From Ornithodoros turicata (lineage: Eukaryota > Arthropoda > Arachnida > Ixodida > Argasidae), in the NCBI RefSeq assembly GCF_037126465.1, contig NC_088201.1:128836665-128900664 (forward strand): DNA of 64,000 nucleotides. Direction: 5' to 3'. The notes below the pieces were generated by a model that was given only the letters and a program-made list of their open reading frames with translations, made no database searches and was not told where the DNA came from. Below, one piece after another: positions 1-10,275 of this stretch. The position numbers and the translations under genes are program-made. How positions within the stretch are numbered: the stretch's first letter is position 1; the number at the start of each line of letters is the position of its first letter.

Positions 1-360
1 GGACCTCATAACCACGTTGAATAATGTCGGGCTCAGCACACTGCCCTGCGGGAGACCTCCTATAGGCCTGGGAGAGCTCAGAATATTGCCCAAACGAACT
101 TGGGCTGTGCGATCAGTCAATAGGTTCGTTACAAAACACAGTGTCCGTCCTGTTATACCCGTTGCACGGAGGCACGCTACTGATACTTGGGGCTGAACAC
201 TGTCGAATGCCAGCCTTTTGTCCAAAAAGGCAGCCAGCAGGCAATTAACACCGTCATCGTCATGTTGATGTGGACAGTGTTCGAAAATGCTATCCCTGTA
301 CTGCATGAGGCCCATACAGAGTACTCGCACCAGTCTATGGGAAACTTCTTTTTCCGTGAC
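1..360 (-). pseudogene. LINE reverse transcriptase fragment, runs off left edge
   Basis: Read on the minus strand, this segment gives an uninterrupted frame that resembles the palm of a non-LTR retrotransposon reverse transcriptase. An AAFLD...AFDSV stretch (about 240 to 195) is followed by an RTLCFV segment and then the hallmark GLPQGSVLSPTLFN motif (about 60 to 15). The catalytic FADD box would lie beyond position 1, outside the window. The N-terminal side becomes unrecognisable near 300-360. The Jockey/CR1/I-type spacing is compatible, but the clade cannot be fixed from this short piece. The opposite-strand open frames here are shadows. The element is orientated opposite to the adjacent globin copy and ends a few tens of bases from it. 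Confidence 0.85.
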
Positions 361-390
361 CGCAGCCAAATTGTGAATCCCAATACTGGA

Positions 391-849
391 ATGACCACGG
401 CGGAGAAGCTCAGTGTTTGTTCCATATGGCTGCAATTCAGAACCCGCCGAGACGAACGTCGTCGACCTCTTCGTGGAACTGTTCACGTCGTACCCTGTAG
501 TACTTGAACTGTTCCCTTTCGCCAGCGACCCAGTGGATACGCTGGCCAAGAATCCTAAATTAGTCGCCCACTCCGTGGCCGTGATCGGTCAGGTTACCGC
601 TATGGTGGATGCTCTGGACAATGCCGTCCTTCTTCAACAGCTTATCAAGAAGAACGCACGCATACAGTACATCGACGTGGTGTTCTTCTAAAGCATTTCG
701 CCATCCTTTTCGAAGTGATGAAGACTGTGATGTGTAGAGTGGATGGCTTCTTGCAAGCAAACTCTTCCAAGGGCTGGGAAAAGCTGTTTCGCCTTCTGAT
801 TGACATCACGGAAGACGTTTATGACAACATGGCGTCTTTGAGAAAGTAA
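391..849 (+). pseudogene. Processed globin pseudogene
   Basis: Three consecutive frames together resemble an arthropod/neuroglobin-like globin. The N-terminus starts at ATG 391 (MTTAEKLSVCSIW). The frame then shifts near 430-450 to one reading DLFVELFTSYP...LFPFASDP...LVAHSVAVIG, with the probable distal His E7 in LVAHS. It shifts back near 655-661 to a frame reading TVHRRGVLLKHF (probable proximal His F8) ... KLFRLLIDITEDVYDNM and stops at TAA 847-849. The whole globin fold is covered in about 153 codons with no introns, although animal globin genes normally carry introns in helices B and G. This points to a retrocopy. Two compensating frameshifts make it a pseudogene unless they are assembly errors. 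No clear poly(A) tail or target-site duplication was seen. Confidence 0.8.
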
Positions 850-1212
850 CTCTTAAAGGGACAGTATAGCGCTTGCTCGGAATTCATCAAAGAATAACAC
901 ATAGGGCTCCTACAGCATACAGGTTATTAATGCGCACTTTATTGATATAGTTATTGCCACTAATGTGATAGTCTGATAGTCTGTGATAGTAGTGTTTCGC
1001 TGTCACCGCCTATTGTCTAGCGTTGGGACTTGTAAAACGATAACCTGTTGCGCTCCTTGAACATGCACGTTAGTAAAGCACGCCTCATTCGTGTGGATTA
1101 AATAAATGATGGTATTAATATAATATTGAATTCATTTTTGTAAAGCTGTAAATCCTATAGTGCCCGAAGCAAGAGTACCATTAGCTATAGACCCACTTCT
1201 ATTTGTAAACAA
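850..1212. other. AT-rich spacer, no gene seen
   Basis: No coding similarity. The stretch starts with TTAAAGGGACAG (853-864), a motif that recurs in similar form at about 6424 and 51508 and resembles the outer end of a TTAA-duplicating (piggyBac-type) MITE. No matching opposite end was found. Confidence 0.4.
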
Positions 1213-2072
1213 GAAGGCGCATCTGGCATGCGCATACCAGAGCCGTATATTAAAAGGGAGTCTGGCCATTGGGAGGAGTCACAAAAAGAGGCTCGACCTG
1301 TCAATCACAGTTTCGCTCCTCTGATTGGTTTGCTTTTTACCAAGGGGGTCGCCATGACACCATACTGCCACCCAAAATGGCCACGAAAACAAACACAGTG
1401 AAGCGGGGATTTCGTGACATAAATTTTTCACAGATTAACCTGATTTTACGCTGCAAATGTACATCCTTATATAAGTTTCTCGGAAATCAGTTTCATCTTA
1501 TGCTCATCCATCGATATCTAACTGAAAATAATACGTTTTGTCGACGGTGTTAGGCCTAGTGAACACGGCGATCATAAAGAAACCATAACAAAAACGGCGC
1601 TGTGCTGTACAATCTTATACTTAATTGCTGGATTTCATGGATATAAACACTCTTGTCTTTTATATTCAAATTATTCATGTAGATTTGATTAAAAAACATA
1701 CCGACGACAGAATCTGTCCCAGCAGGTGGTTCTGCCGGCAGTGGTACAACGACGGAAGCAGACGACAGTTCCCCATGTGCCTTACGCTCCCTAGGTGGCG
1801 CACATCAAATATGCACCAAAAATTCACTAGTTTTGCAGATTGCGTGAGGTATCCATTTCAATCCCATCCAATCCACTTGCCACCCAAAATGGCGCTGCCC
1901 ATGTTGGATACGGGGACAAATAGTGAGGATAGGTTGATTGATAGCTCCCCATGTTTCAGAACTCTATTGGTCGGAAAGCTGAAAAAGTGGGTGGAGCTTC
2001 AGGTATAGGCATGACCCATTAATGGCCAGACTCCCTTTTAATATACGGCTCTGGCGCATACAGCAGATGCCG
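1213..2072. mobile_element. Terminal-inverted-repeat element (non-autonomous DNA transposon)
   Basis: The left end GAGCCGTATATTAAAAGGGA (about 1241-1260), continuing to CTGGCCATT, is matched as reverse complement at about 2022-2052. Weaker inverted similarity extends outward to GGCGCATCTG (about 1217) and CAGATGCC (about 2070), giving arms of about 55 bp around an 860-bp body. The interior has no convincing open frame. A CCACCCAAAATGGC motif occurs twice in direct orientation (about 1369 and 1878). Superfamily and target-site duplication could not be decided. Confidence 0.65.
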
Positions 2073-3508
2073 CTGGTGGGCAGAAGGGAGTAGGAAACCG
2101 CATAGTGTGCACGGCGTATTTGGCCTTTCTGTACCGCGTAGCACATCGAATAGCTACACCACTATGCGGCATTCTTTTGGACCGAAAACACCCTGTGAGT
2201 CGGTGAGCGAGCGAGCAGCCATATGCCGCCATATCGCTATGACGTCATGTAGTGAAGTGAGTCTAACGCTGCATCGGCGTTCAAAATGCCATTGAAAGCG
2301 ATGAAAGCCTTTTGTTTTTCTCTTTTTTCAGTCAGTTTTTCTGTGAGTACGGGTATAAATTAAATGCTGACACGCATGCTGCCAAAGATACGAGCATGTT
2401 TATTTGAATCGATACACCAAAACATCGTGAAAGAAACAGTTCGAAAGTGGTTCGCGATGTCTGTGTATAATAACATCACGTGGCTTAGTTCTACCTTCTG
2501 TGGGTGTGTAACTATCTGTACTTCAAAAACTAGAACTGAGTGAGACATTGTGCATGGAAATGCAGTGTTTCTCGTAGACTCTAAACTTTCTTCTCTAGGC
2601 ACGCAAAGGCATGCTGTTATGTACTCCGTAACGTAACCCATACGCATATTATATACGAAGCCTACAGATGACGAATTCCATTGGCAGAGATGGGTCATAT
2701 GCGGATTTTTCCGCTGGGGAAACAAGTACAAAACATTTGCTCCAAGCAGCAATACTTTTTCACCCGCCATTTCACATGGGGCACAATGAGCGGAACGTGA
2801 AGAGTGAGAACAGGCATGCGCCACGAATGAGGGTACTAATGTCGGATACTTTCGACTCTCTACATTTCAACGTTTGCCATTATGTGAGCTAACTACTAGC
2901 GCCACCACGACTAATACTCGTACTTTCTGTGAGTCATGCCTAATGTATCGTTGTGTTCATCGTTCATTGGTGCCATGCGCACTGAGCCGTATGTTTAACT
3001 GGTATGAACTAATAAACCGTACGAAACCGTTATCCCACTAACGTATGCCCCTGCTACTGTTCACAAGTGGCGCAGTCTCCTCTTTCTAAGCTGGCCGCCG
3101 TCCAAGCTGCTAGCCGTGACAGTTGCCACGCTAGCAACGACTCGTTTCGCCGCCACATGGCTCACTTTTGATCCTTACCGCTCCAACATTGCCGTTCATT
3201 AACTGAAACGACGCCACGCAAGAGGAACTCGTACACTTCCTCGAAGTGTTCGTTTCCAGGACGTGGCCTCGGCACGACGAGTACTAAGGAAGTTATCCAA
3301 AGGCTAGTGTGCGCCATACACGAGGGTCGAGAAAGCGTCTCAATATTGCCGACAATACAAGAACGCCGTGTCCGCTATAACGGTAGTGACATATAACGGT
3401 AGAGACATCCTGTTTTCACTTCTATCATCTCTGGCCTGGCGAAGTTGTCCCAATGAGAACATCTGTTCCTCTTGGTCACCTGATAGTAGCCGTTTCCAGA
3501 ACAAACAT
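2073..3508. other. Unassigned spacer
   Basis: No domain, repeat family or RNA gene was recognised. The open frames on both strands, up to 154 codons, have no recognisable motif and look like chance frames. The last 400 bp are more GC-rich and lead into the BEL-A LTR. Confidence 0.4.
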
Positions 3509-3666
3509 TGTTGCAAATGAATGACGACGAGGTACTTTGGGGCGAAGAAGCGTGCCTTACGCGAGGCGCTCGTTCTGTTTCTTCTTTCGGTTTAGGATTT
3601 AAAAAAACGGATTTGGTATCCTCAGCAGACGGTCGTCTTCGGTGTCTCCGGTTTCTTTCCCTCACA
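3509..3666 (+). repeat. BEL-A 5' LTR
   Basis: Begins TGTTGCAAA and ends CCTCACA, immediately before a primer-binding-site-like TTTGGTGCCGAAA. About 110 bp of it recur inverted at 5492-5608, with the same TGTTGCAAA start. At about 158 bp it is short for an LTR, but TG...CA ends, the following PBS and the downstream gag support the call. Confidence 0.75.
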
Positions 3667-3667
3667 C

Positions 3668-3688
3668 TTTGGTGCCGAAAACCCGGGA
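3668..3688 (+). promoter_or_regulatory. BEL-A primer binding site
   Basis: TTTGGTGCCGAAAACCCGGG directly follows the LTR. The same motif (TTTTGGTGCCGAAATCCGGG) follows the BEL-B LTR at 7337. It is a tRNA-primed first-strand start of the type usual for BEL/Pao elements. Confidence 0.65.
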
Positions 3689-3733
3689 TCCCTCCTTTTC
3701 GCAACCGGAACACCTCGAAAGACGTCGTGAGCA

Positions 3734-5445
3734 ATGAAACGTCTCAAGCGGACACGCGGCAGTCTTCGTTCATTTCTGACGAAGACCATGGGCCAAATCA
3801 GCGAACTGCTCACCCAGCCAAACCCATCCTTCGCTGACGTCGAAGCTACACTGGATTACCTTACTACGAAGCGCCAACCTCTCTACGATCTTGACCAACA
3901 CATTTCAGAACTGACGGCCGAAGATGATTTGGCAGCCGAACTGGACGGCGTCTTCCAGTATGAACGGAATCTCGAGGAGGCCACCTCACGCGCACGGCGG
4001 GTTCTAAGATGTCAGCAGAACCCCCCTCAGACCCCTCAGCAACGCGGCGAGGTCTCGAAGTCTGTTGTGCTTCCCAGGCTTCAAGTGCCCAAGTTTTCCG
4101 GAAAGATCCAGGACTGACAGTACTTTTGGGAGCACTTCGACGTCACGATCCACTCGAACACGTCGTTAGCGCCCGTTGAGAAGTTCAAGTATCTCGCCAC
4201 ATACCTGACTGACTAGGCAAAACGCGCTATCGCCGGTATTCGAATTAGTAGACAATTACGCTACTGCAGTGGATCTTCTGACGAACAGATTTCGCCGTCC
4301 CGACTTACTTGCGGCAGAGCATATTGATCATTTGCTCGCGTTTCGTCCCATCGCCAGTTCCGAAAATGTCGCCGAGCTTCGACTTTTGCTTGATGAAGTT
4401 ACCTGCCGGATAGCGGCTTTGGACGCCCGTGGCATTCCAAAAGAGCAGTATGCGGTCGTCCTGTATCGGGTCGTCACGCGTTGTCTTCCCCAACCGCTTT
4501 GCGTGCGCTTTCGTCAGAAGAGGGCGGGAGCAAGTCCAAGCAGCCAGAACCTAGCTACTCCAGAGAGTGCTAGGTCTCTGACAGAAGACATCGAAGCGTT
4601 AATTTCGTTTCTCAAGGTGCAAGTCGAGACGCGGGAAGATGTCTCCCTAAGTCGTCAACCGGAACCAGCTACCTATCGTCGCCTCAGAGGATCCGGCGAT
4701 AGCAATGGCCTTCCCACAGCTTCGGCCTTAGCCGCGACAAGCCAGACTCCTATCCAAGCAGTAGACCCTCGCCAACGTTTAGTTCCTCGTCAGTCATTCG
4801 TATGTCCCTTGTTTGCGTCTACGGACCATTCGCTCTATTTCCTGTCCAGTTTCCATGTCGCCTGCCGACAAGAAGATCCGCATATACCGCGCCGGGAGAT
4901 GTTTCTGTTGCGGCAAATCCGGACATTTTTCAAGACTCTGTCGCTCAGCTGCACGCTTATCTTTTTCTTGCTGTCACGGGCATCACCTTTCGGTCCTCTG
5001 CGGCATTCAGCGACGAGATTTCCGTACCCAGTTCGTCTCCCTCGTCGTCTATGGGTCCGACATCGCCAGTCCATCCCTCCTGGAGCGACCGTACCGCAGT
5101 AACGCTCGCATCCAGCCTCATAGTTGCGGGAACGAGGCCTCGGCTTCAGACCGCGGAAGTTTTTGCCTCAGGCCTGGTTGGGAGAAAGCCAGTTCGCATA
5201 CTCTTAGATACTGGGAGCCAGCAGACGTTCATCCGGAGAGACCTCTTACGAAAGCTGCAGTGCCACACCAAAGGCCAAGAAGACCTCTCGTTATTCTCGT
5301 TCGCGTCAACACACCCCAAACGGTTTTGTTGCCAGCCTGCGTGCGTCTTTAAGCTCTTTTTTATCCCCAGTGTGTCGTTGATGTGGAGGCGTTGGGAGTA
5401 TCCGAGCTTTGTCCTGTGGTCACCCCTCCGCTGGTCACAGTAACG
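3734..5445 (+). pseudogene. BEL-A gag-protease, multiply disrupted
   Basis: The first frame (start about 3734, MKRLKRTRGSLRSF) is a charged, coiled-coil-like Pao Gag N-terminus ending in VPKFSGKIQD before a stop at about 4117. Gag continues in shifted frames (FWEHFDVTIHSN). At about 4885-4995 comes a paired zinc-knuckle region of the form CFCCGKSGHFSRLC then CCHGHHLSVLC, typical of Pao Gag. At about 5150-5330 lies the aspartic protease with the active-site segment RILLDTGSQQTFIRRDL. Several stops and frameshifts make it non-functional. The coding sequence stops abruptly near 5445, where an inverted fragment of the same element begins. Confidence 0.85.
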
Positions 5446-5491
5446 CTCGAAGGTAAGCCGATGATGCGCTCCCACCAGCCTCCCCACCACG

Positions 5492-5608
5492 GCTGAGGAT
5501 ACCAAATTCGTTTTTTTTATCCCAAACCGAAAGAAGAAGCAGAACGAGCGCCTTGCGTAAGGCACGCTTCTTCGCCCGAAGGTACCTCGTCGTCGTTCCT
5601 TTGCAACA
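5492..5608 (-). repeat. BEL-A LTR fragment, inverted
   Basis: Read on the minus strand it starts TGTTGCAAA at 5608 and matches the BEL-A LTR at 3509 up to GGTATCCTCAGC, after which similarity stops. It is therefore truncated at its 3' side. It directly follows the integrase reading frame, as a 3' LTR should. Confidence 0.7.
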
Positions 5609-6190
5609 CCTCCCCGGCTGCGACTTCTTGCATGTCGACTTCGAGGCGACTGAGGTTTTGAATTGGCAGCAGAATTAATGAACCGTTGGGTAAGTAGAGT
5701 GAGCAGGCCCGGATTACACCGTCCCTACCACGGATTATCTTTGCCACACGTGCGAGCTTCCAAAATAAGGGACGGGCGTTGACGTCTCGAACCTGGACTA
5801 CATCCCCTTCCCGCAAGTGAGGCTGTGTCGATGACGTGGCTGTGTGGGCGGACCGCAACTGAAGCAGATACTCGCGCGTCCAGCGCCTCCAAAAGAGCAG
5901 CTTGGCATCTTTAATGGTCTGGAAATGGTGCTGTAGTCCAGTAGCATGTTGCAGGTCGGGCGCACAAAACTCTGGCCGGGCGACAGCACGTTTGCCTATG
6001 AGAAAATGAGACGGCGTCAGCGGCTCCGGCTCCCGCGGGTCGTCCGCAATATAGGTGAGGGGGCGAGAATTCACAAGACCTTCCGCTTCACACAGGGTTG
6101 TCGTTAACTGCTCGAAGGTAAGCCGGTGTTTTCCGAGCGACCGCGTCAAAGCTTCCTTCAAACATCCGTTTGATAGATCGTTCGAAAAAA
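5609..6190 (-). pseudogene. BEL-A integrase C-terminal fragment, inverted
   Basis: The minus-strand frame carries the end of the Pao integrase. It contains HRLTFEQLTTTLCEAEGLVN and SRPLTY, with E in the catalytic third position, then DDPREPEPLTPSHFLIGKR, WRRWTREYLLQLRSAH, REGDVVQVRD and RPLFWKLARVAKI, and it ends just before the inverted LTR. The N-terminal portion is lost near 6170-6190, where the similarity ends. Together with the gag-protease half it forms a head-to-head pair of opposite ends of one family, lacking RT and RNase H. Confidence 0.85.
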
Positions 6191-6941
6191 GGGGGCAAAA
6201 ATCGTGAAGGAACATTTTTTTCTCTTTATTCTGTTCATTGCAGACGCGGGAGACGCATTGGAGACGCGTCTTTCCTTCATCCCCAAAGTGAGATGGTGAA
6301 AGAGCACACTATCGCCTCTTGCGCCATGGAAAGAGACTAAAAGAAAACAGAAAGTGCAACCCAAGATCAGGGCAGTTCCGATAGCCTACACTCGATACAT
6401 TTGTTTTTCCTTTGTTTCCGCAAGTTAAAGGGACTGTAAAGTGAAAGATAACCCCCATAATTTTGCCACCCATTCTGCGCATTATCATTGTTTGATAACA
6501 CACAGAAAGCATTACCTCACAATTCGGCATAATTTTTACGTATAAATATTTTGAAGGTTGCCGAAACATGGACGGTGCTGCCAACGAACAGCAAAAAAGA
6601 GCAACTAGGGTTTCGGGTCTAGGGCGTCCAGGGACTGGTGAACCCGTACCACGTGACAGTTAGTTTTGTAGAGAACCAAGTTGACGCACATCGTTAGAGC
6701 TAAAAGTCATTTTAAAAAATGACGTTCACTTCCAGGCATTTGAAAAAACATAGTTTCTACATTCATAAAACATTCAGCGACTTAGCCGGCACGTCCCGCC
6801 GTGCCGTCTGCAAAGTCGTCTGTGTTATCGCGCTTATTGTCTACGCCGTGGGTGGTCATACTGGCCGCGCGAAGCAGAAAGTGAAAGTCTCTGAAAGTAA
6901 TCAGATCACTTGTTTGTCACTGTTGTGTCACGTATTCACGT
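6191..6941. other. Spacer upstream of THAP exon
   Basis: No coding match. It contains TTAAAGGGACTG at about 6425, another example of the TTAA-plus-AGGGAC motif. It may include the promoter and 5' UTR of the THAP exon, but no clear core promoter was seen. Confidence 0.35.
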
Positions 6942-7217
6942 ATGCCTGGTGTACGTTGTGGTGCTCGGGGATGCAGAAATGGTTTATCTTCGACGACGGG
7001 CGTTTTCTACCACAATATTCCACAGGACGGTACGCGAAAACGAAAGTGCATCGAAGCACTCGGCTATGAGATACAACAGTCGTGTCGTGTGTGCTCAGTT
7101 CATTTTGCTGCCGGTGACTACGAAGATGCCGCAGTAGGTGAAGTGCGAAAACGTCTGAAGCAAACTGCCGTTCCGTCACCAGTTATTCTGCTTCGCAGAA
7201 GTGACGGGCTCAACACA
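6942..7217 (+). CDS. THAP-domain exon (5' exon of an interrupted transposase-like gene)
   Basis: ATG 6942 opens MPGVRCGARGCRNG...GVFYHNIP...TRKRKCIEALG...CRVCSVHFAAGDYED...RKRLKQTAVPSP. This is the C2CH zinc-binding THAP fold: Cys pair at residues 6 and 11, CSVH for the second Cys and His, and the closing AVPSP box. The normally invariant Trp of the RxxW helix is Cys here (RKRKC), so DNA binding may be compromised. The frame runs on into a BEL/Pao LTR at about 7218, so the last 20-odd codons of the open frame are LTR sequence. The likely continuation of the original exon is at 59507-59515, which ends in CAG|GTATGT, a good splice donor. THAP domains bind DNA and are shared by P-type and other transposases. 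Confidence 0.75.
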
Positions 7218-7336
7218 ACTATAAGAAATTGTGAAGAGGATGAGGATCACCTGACCCCCCTGCTCGAGCTCGTGGACAGTCGCTAGTTCGTGTTGGATTA
7301 AACACTTGTTCTGAATTGGAGTCATCCTTTCCTACA
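7218..7336 (+). repeat. BEL-B 5' LTR
   Basis: The segment TATAAGAAATTGTGAAGAGG... to TCCTTTCCTAC is repeated at 59362-59502 with small indels. It contains a polyadenylation-like ATTAAA/AATAAA and is followed by the PBS TTTTGGTGCCGAAATCCGGG. The exact left end is ambiguous (ACTATAAG or TGTGAAG). A CACA flanks this copy on the left (7214-7217) and the other copy on the right (59503-59506), which may be a 4-bp target duplication. Confidence 0.75.
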
Positions 7337-7401
7337 TTTTGGTGCCGAAATCCGGGAGACATACACACCTCTTGTCTTCTGGACGAAAGGATTCTCCAAT
7401 C

Positions 7402-8378
7402 ATGGAGCGTTTAAAACGACAACGGGCCCCTGTCCGCGCCAGGATTACAAGACTAACCGACGATATCAAGGGCATCCTGAATTCAACAAGCCCTTCTCTT
7501 CTCACCAGCAAGGCAGCTATACTTGCAGGTATGGATAGTCAGGTTTCAGCCACTGTGGACGATGAGGAAATCGATACCGAAGCGGAAGGATGTGACCAGT
7601 ACCTCGAACTTATTGCCGGAGCCACCCTCAGGGCGAACCGCCATCTTTCGAACACAAGTCTTCCAACGATTGACAACGGTCGTCAACCCCTGGTCCAAAG
7701 CAACACGGCACTATAATTGCCCACCAACGTGCCACGATTACCCAAGCTCCAAATTGAGCCCTTTACTGGGGAATTGCCGTCTTGGCACTCCTTCTGGGGC
7801 CAATTCAGCTCTGGCGTCCATCAGAATCCTACCTGCTCAGTTATCGCAAGATTCCAATATTTGAGATCTCTTGTCAAAGGGAATGTGAAACTAGCAATTA
7901 AAGGTCTTGATCTTACTGTGGAAAATTATTCTAGGGCCATCCAAATTCTTCATCAGCAGTTTGGAAATCCCGATCGTCTGATATCGGAGCACATGACTCA
8001 TCTCCATGAGCTTCCAGTGGTGCACCTTCCGATGACGTAACGACGCAGTTACGGATGCGAAACTTGAAAAGCCTTCGAGTACCGGAGAGTTCCTATAGCA
8101 TTGTACTTGTCAAGGCGTTGCTACGCAAACTTCCTCCGGATTTGGAACTTGAATATTACCGCCGACAAAAAGGTGCCAATGAGGATAATTCACAAGTGAC
8201 ATCTTCCTCAGACTCGCATCAGGCCAACGAGGATACCCCACAAGCGGAATCTTCCTCGGAATTGCATCACGACAGCTTTACTCTAGTTGAAGTCTGCCAC
8301 CCTTCTGTCCCTCCTCGCCTTTCTTCGACGAGAAATCGAAAACAGAGAACGGATGGTAGTTCGGCGGAAGGATTGTGA
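7402..8378 (+). pseudogene. BEL-B gag, disrupted
   Basis: ATG 7402 starts MERLKRQRAPVRARI, a Pao-type Gag N-terminus. After a stop near 7716 the same frame continues as VPRLPKLQIEPFTGELPSWH and SFWGQFSSGVHQNP, then ARFQYLRSLVKGNVKLAIKG and ILHQQFGNPDRLISEHM, the canonical BEL/Pao Gag core. A further shift at about 8040 gives MRNLKSLRVPESSYSIVLVK and LLRKLPPDLELEYYRR. Several stops and shifts make it inactive. A zinc-knuckle region between about 8450 and 8720 is too decayed to call. Confidence 0.85.
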
Positions 8379-8847
8379 ACGTTCGGCGCTCGCTACGCCT
8401 CCTGGACATTCTCATTGAAACGCCTCAGCCGCCGTTCTTACAGCAACCACAGAACGCACACATCAGAACAAAGGAATACAAAGATGTATACTCTGCGGTT
8501 CAGAACAGTACTCGGTTCTCACCTGCAACATGGTCCTAGCCCCTGACCAAAAGATTACTAAACTGAAACAAGCCGGCTGTTGCTTCAAATACGAAAATAC
8601 AAGCGGCTAGCAAAGGACTGCCGAACCACTAGAAATCTGTCCTGTAGCAAATGCTGTGGTAAGCACTTAACCGTTTTAGCTGCAGGACTCCGCAAGCTAC
8701 AAACCTCTCTTCCGTAGAACAGAATCTGATATCTCCACATTCTGCCATACCACTTGCTGACCAGCTTACAGTGTCTTCTCAGGATATGACACCCCACACT
8801 GATCGCGCTTCCATCAAGTTTCTACCGTCAATCCTAGCTCAGTCGTT

Positions 8848-9254
8848 TTGCTGCAGACCGCACGATCAACGGCCTCTGCCACGCCATCATCCCGAAAAAG
8901 ACTCATACGCATACTTCTTGACGGGGGCAGCCAACGCACCTTCATCCGAAAGGATGTCTCTGCCAAACTCCACTGTTCTACGTCGAGCTACGAAGAGGTT
9001 AGTATATTTGCTTTGGGACGTCAAGCCAACAACGAAAACGTGTCAGGCCGTGTCAAGGTTTCCTTGACTTCACCGTTAAGCGCGCAGCACGAAGCACTCG
9101 AGATGGAAGATTTGTGTATGGGAAATCTCCCAATTCCCGTAGGAAATATCATCAAGGAACTCTCCCAATCGAACATGACATTGGCAGGCGACACTGTCCA
9201 TCGAACTCCGTCGAACCACGAACCTCGTGCCCAAGTGGCTCATGCATTACATGT
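8848..9254 (+). pseudogene. BEL-B protease segment, truncated by insertion
   Basis: The frame gives RLIRILLDGGSQRTFIRKDV, the retropepsin active site with DTG changed to DGG, followed by SAKLHCST and SIFALGRQ. This resembles BEL-A at 5190-5300 and the Pao protease. Similarity continues to a tail reading LMHYMY (9240-9254) and then stops abruptly at the CCCAGGC end at 9258. The continuation of the same polyprotein region is found at 50239. Confidence 0.8.
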
Positions 9255-9257
9255 ACA

Positions 9258-9540
9258 CCCAGGCGGAAATCTGGCCTGGTCCCAGAAAGGTTCCAGTTGA
9301 ACTTGGACTGGTTCCAGTTGGATGTGCCGGACGTCCCGGAATGGTTCCATTCAATATGGATGGTCCCAGCTGGATTCCCGAGTGGGGTGACTGGTTCCAC
9401 TTTGGTGACATCAGTCGTACCACTCTGATCTCAGATGGTTCCAGAAGTTCCAGTTGGAGCCTCACAAGTTCAATTTTATTCCCAGAATGGTCACTTGAGA
9501 TTCCATGTTGGGCAGCTTCTCAGCTTCCCCTTTGAGATTC
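9258..9540 (+). repeat. Left subterminal palindrome array of the 41-kb element
   Basis: After CCCAGGCGGAAATCTGG come repeated variants of GGTTCCAGTTG, TGGTTCCA and GGTCCCAGCTGG in both orientations, at an irregular spacing of roughly 10-30 bp. No coding signal. Related arrays occur at 22112-22520 and 50020-50238. Confidence 0.7.
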
Positions 9541-9967
9541 CATCTCGTCCGCAGTTGCCATGTATCCTTCTGGTTTTGTTTGATCTATTACTCTGATCTA
9601 TTTTAGCACATGCATGTTCTCTTTTTATTGTTTTTTATACAGGTGCGCGCGTTTGCGATGAAATATATGCTGTATCCTTGTAACTTCAATTCGTGCACAT
9701 ATTCTCATCTGAAGGTGAATATCATCACAAGATATAAGTACCAGAAAAATATAAAAATACATCTCAACAATGACAAAAACTAAGCTAAATAACGAAGAAA
9801 GAAAAGAGAAAACGAAGAAAAGGTAATTGCAGAGGCTGATTCAATGTGCAGACGCCACGGCGGCTACAAATTCAAAGTTCAAACGGCGAGAGGGAGAGGG
9901 CGAGAGTGACAGGTGGCAGTTGGAACTTGGACGTGCTTGGACGCGTCGCAGCATGTTGGTTTTGTCG
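9541..9967. other. Spacer, nothing recognised
   Basis: AT-rich, without coding similarity. An A-rich tract of GAAAGAAAAG type lies at about 9795-9825. Confidence 0.4.
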
Positions 9968-10275
9968 GGATCACTCTGGTTTACACTTCGCAAAATAAAC
10001 TTCGAGAATAAACTCCTCAAAATAAATCACGAAGAAATCCCCGGTGTAACGTAGCCGTGAAAATCAACTTTTGCGATACAAACGCTTCAGATTCAAACTT
10101 TCAAATAAATCGTCTCTGATTGGTCGACCATACGGTCGACAGGCACGACAGCCTCACAGCAGCGAAAGCTTTTGGCTCCCGCGTCTCAAAATAGTTCCCC
10201 GCAGGGTGTGGCTTTTTGCGGTGGGGTGGGAACGAGAGTACCGAGTCTGGACGAATCGCACGGTATATCTGAACT
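9968..10275 (+). repeat. Direct repeat, copy 1
   Basis: About 300 bp, from GATCACTCTGGTTTACACTT to about GGACGAATCG, recur at 10928-11211 in the same orientation with roughly 90% or better identity. The main difference is a short ACCATACGGTCG segment present only here. The intervening 650 bp have no coding match. The two could be LTR-like ends of a short element, but TG/CA termini and a PBS were not found. Confidence 0.7.

Noticed and set aside
177..691. Open frames on both strands near the globin copy proposed as separate proteins
   Set aside because: The 187-507 frame is only partly the globin N-terminus and the minus frames are shadows. The LINE RT is in another minus frame.
3375..3837. 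Open frames across the BEL-A LTR
   Set aside because: They read through the LTR and PBS, and no domain is present.
9152..9535. Overlapping plus and minus frames such as NPAGTIHIEWNHSGTSG and PEWGDWFHFG
   Set aside because: Low-complexity translation of the palindrome array, open because the motif lacks stops.
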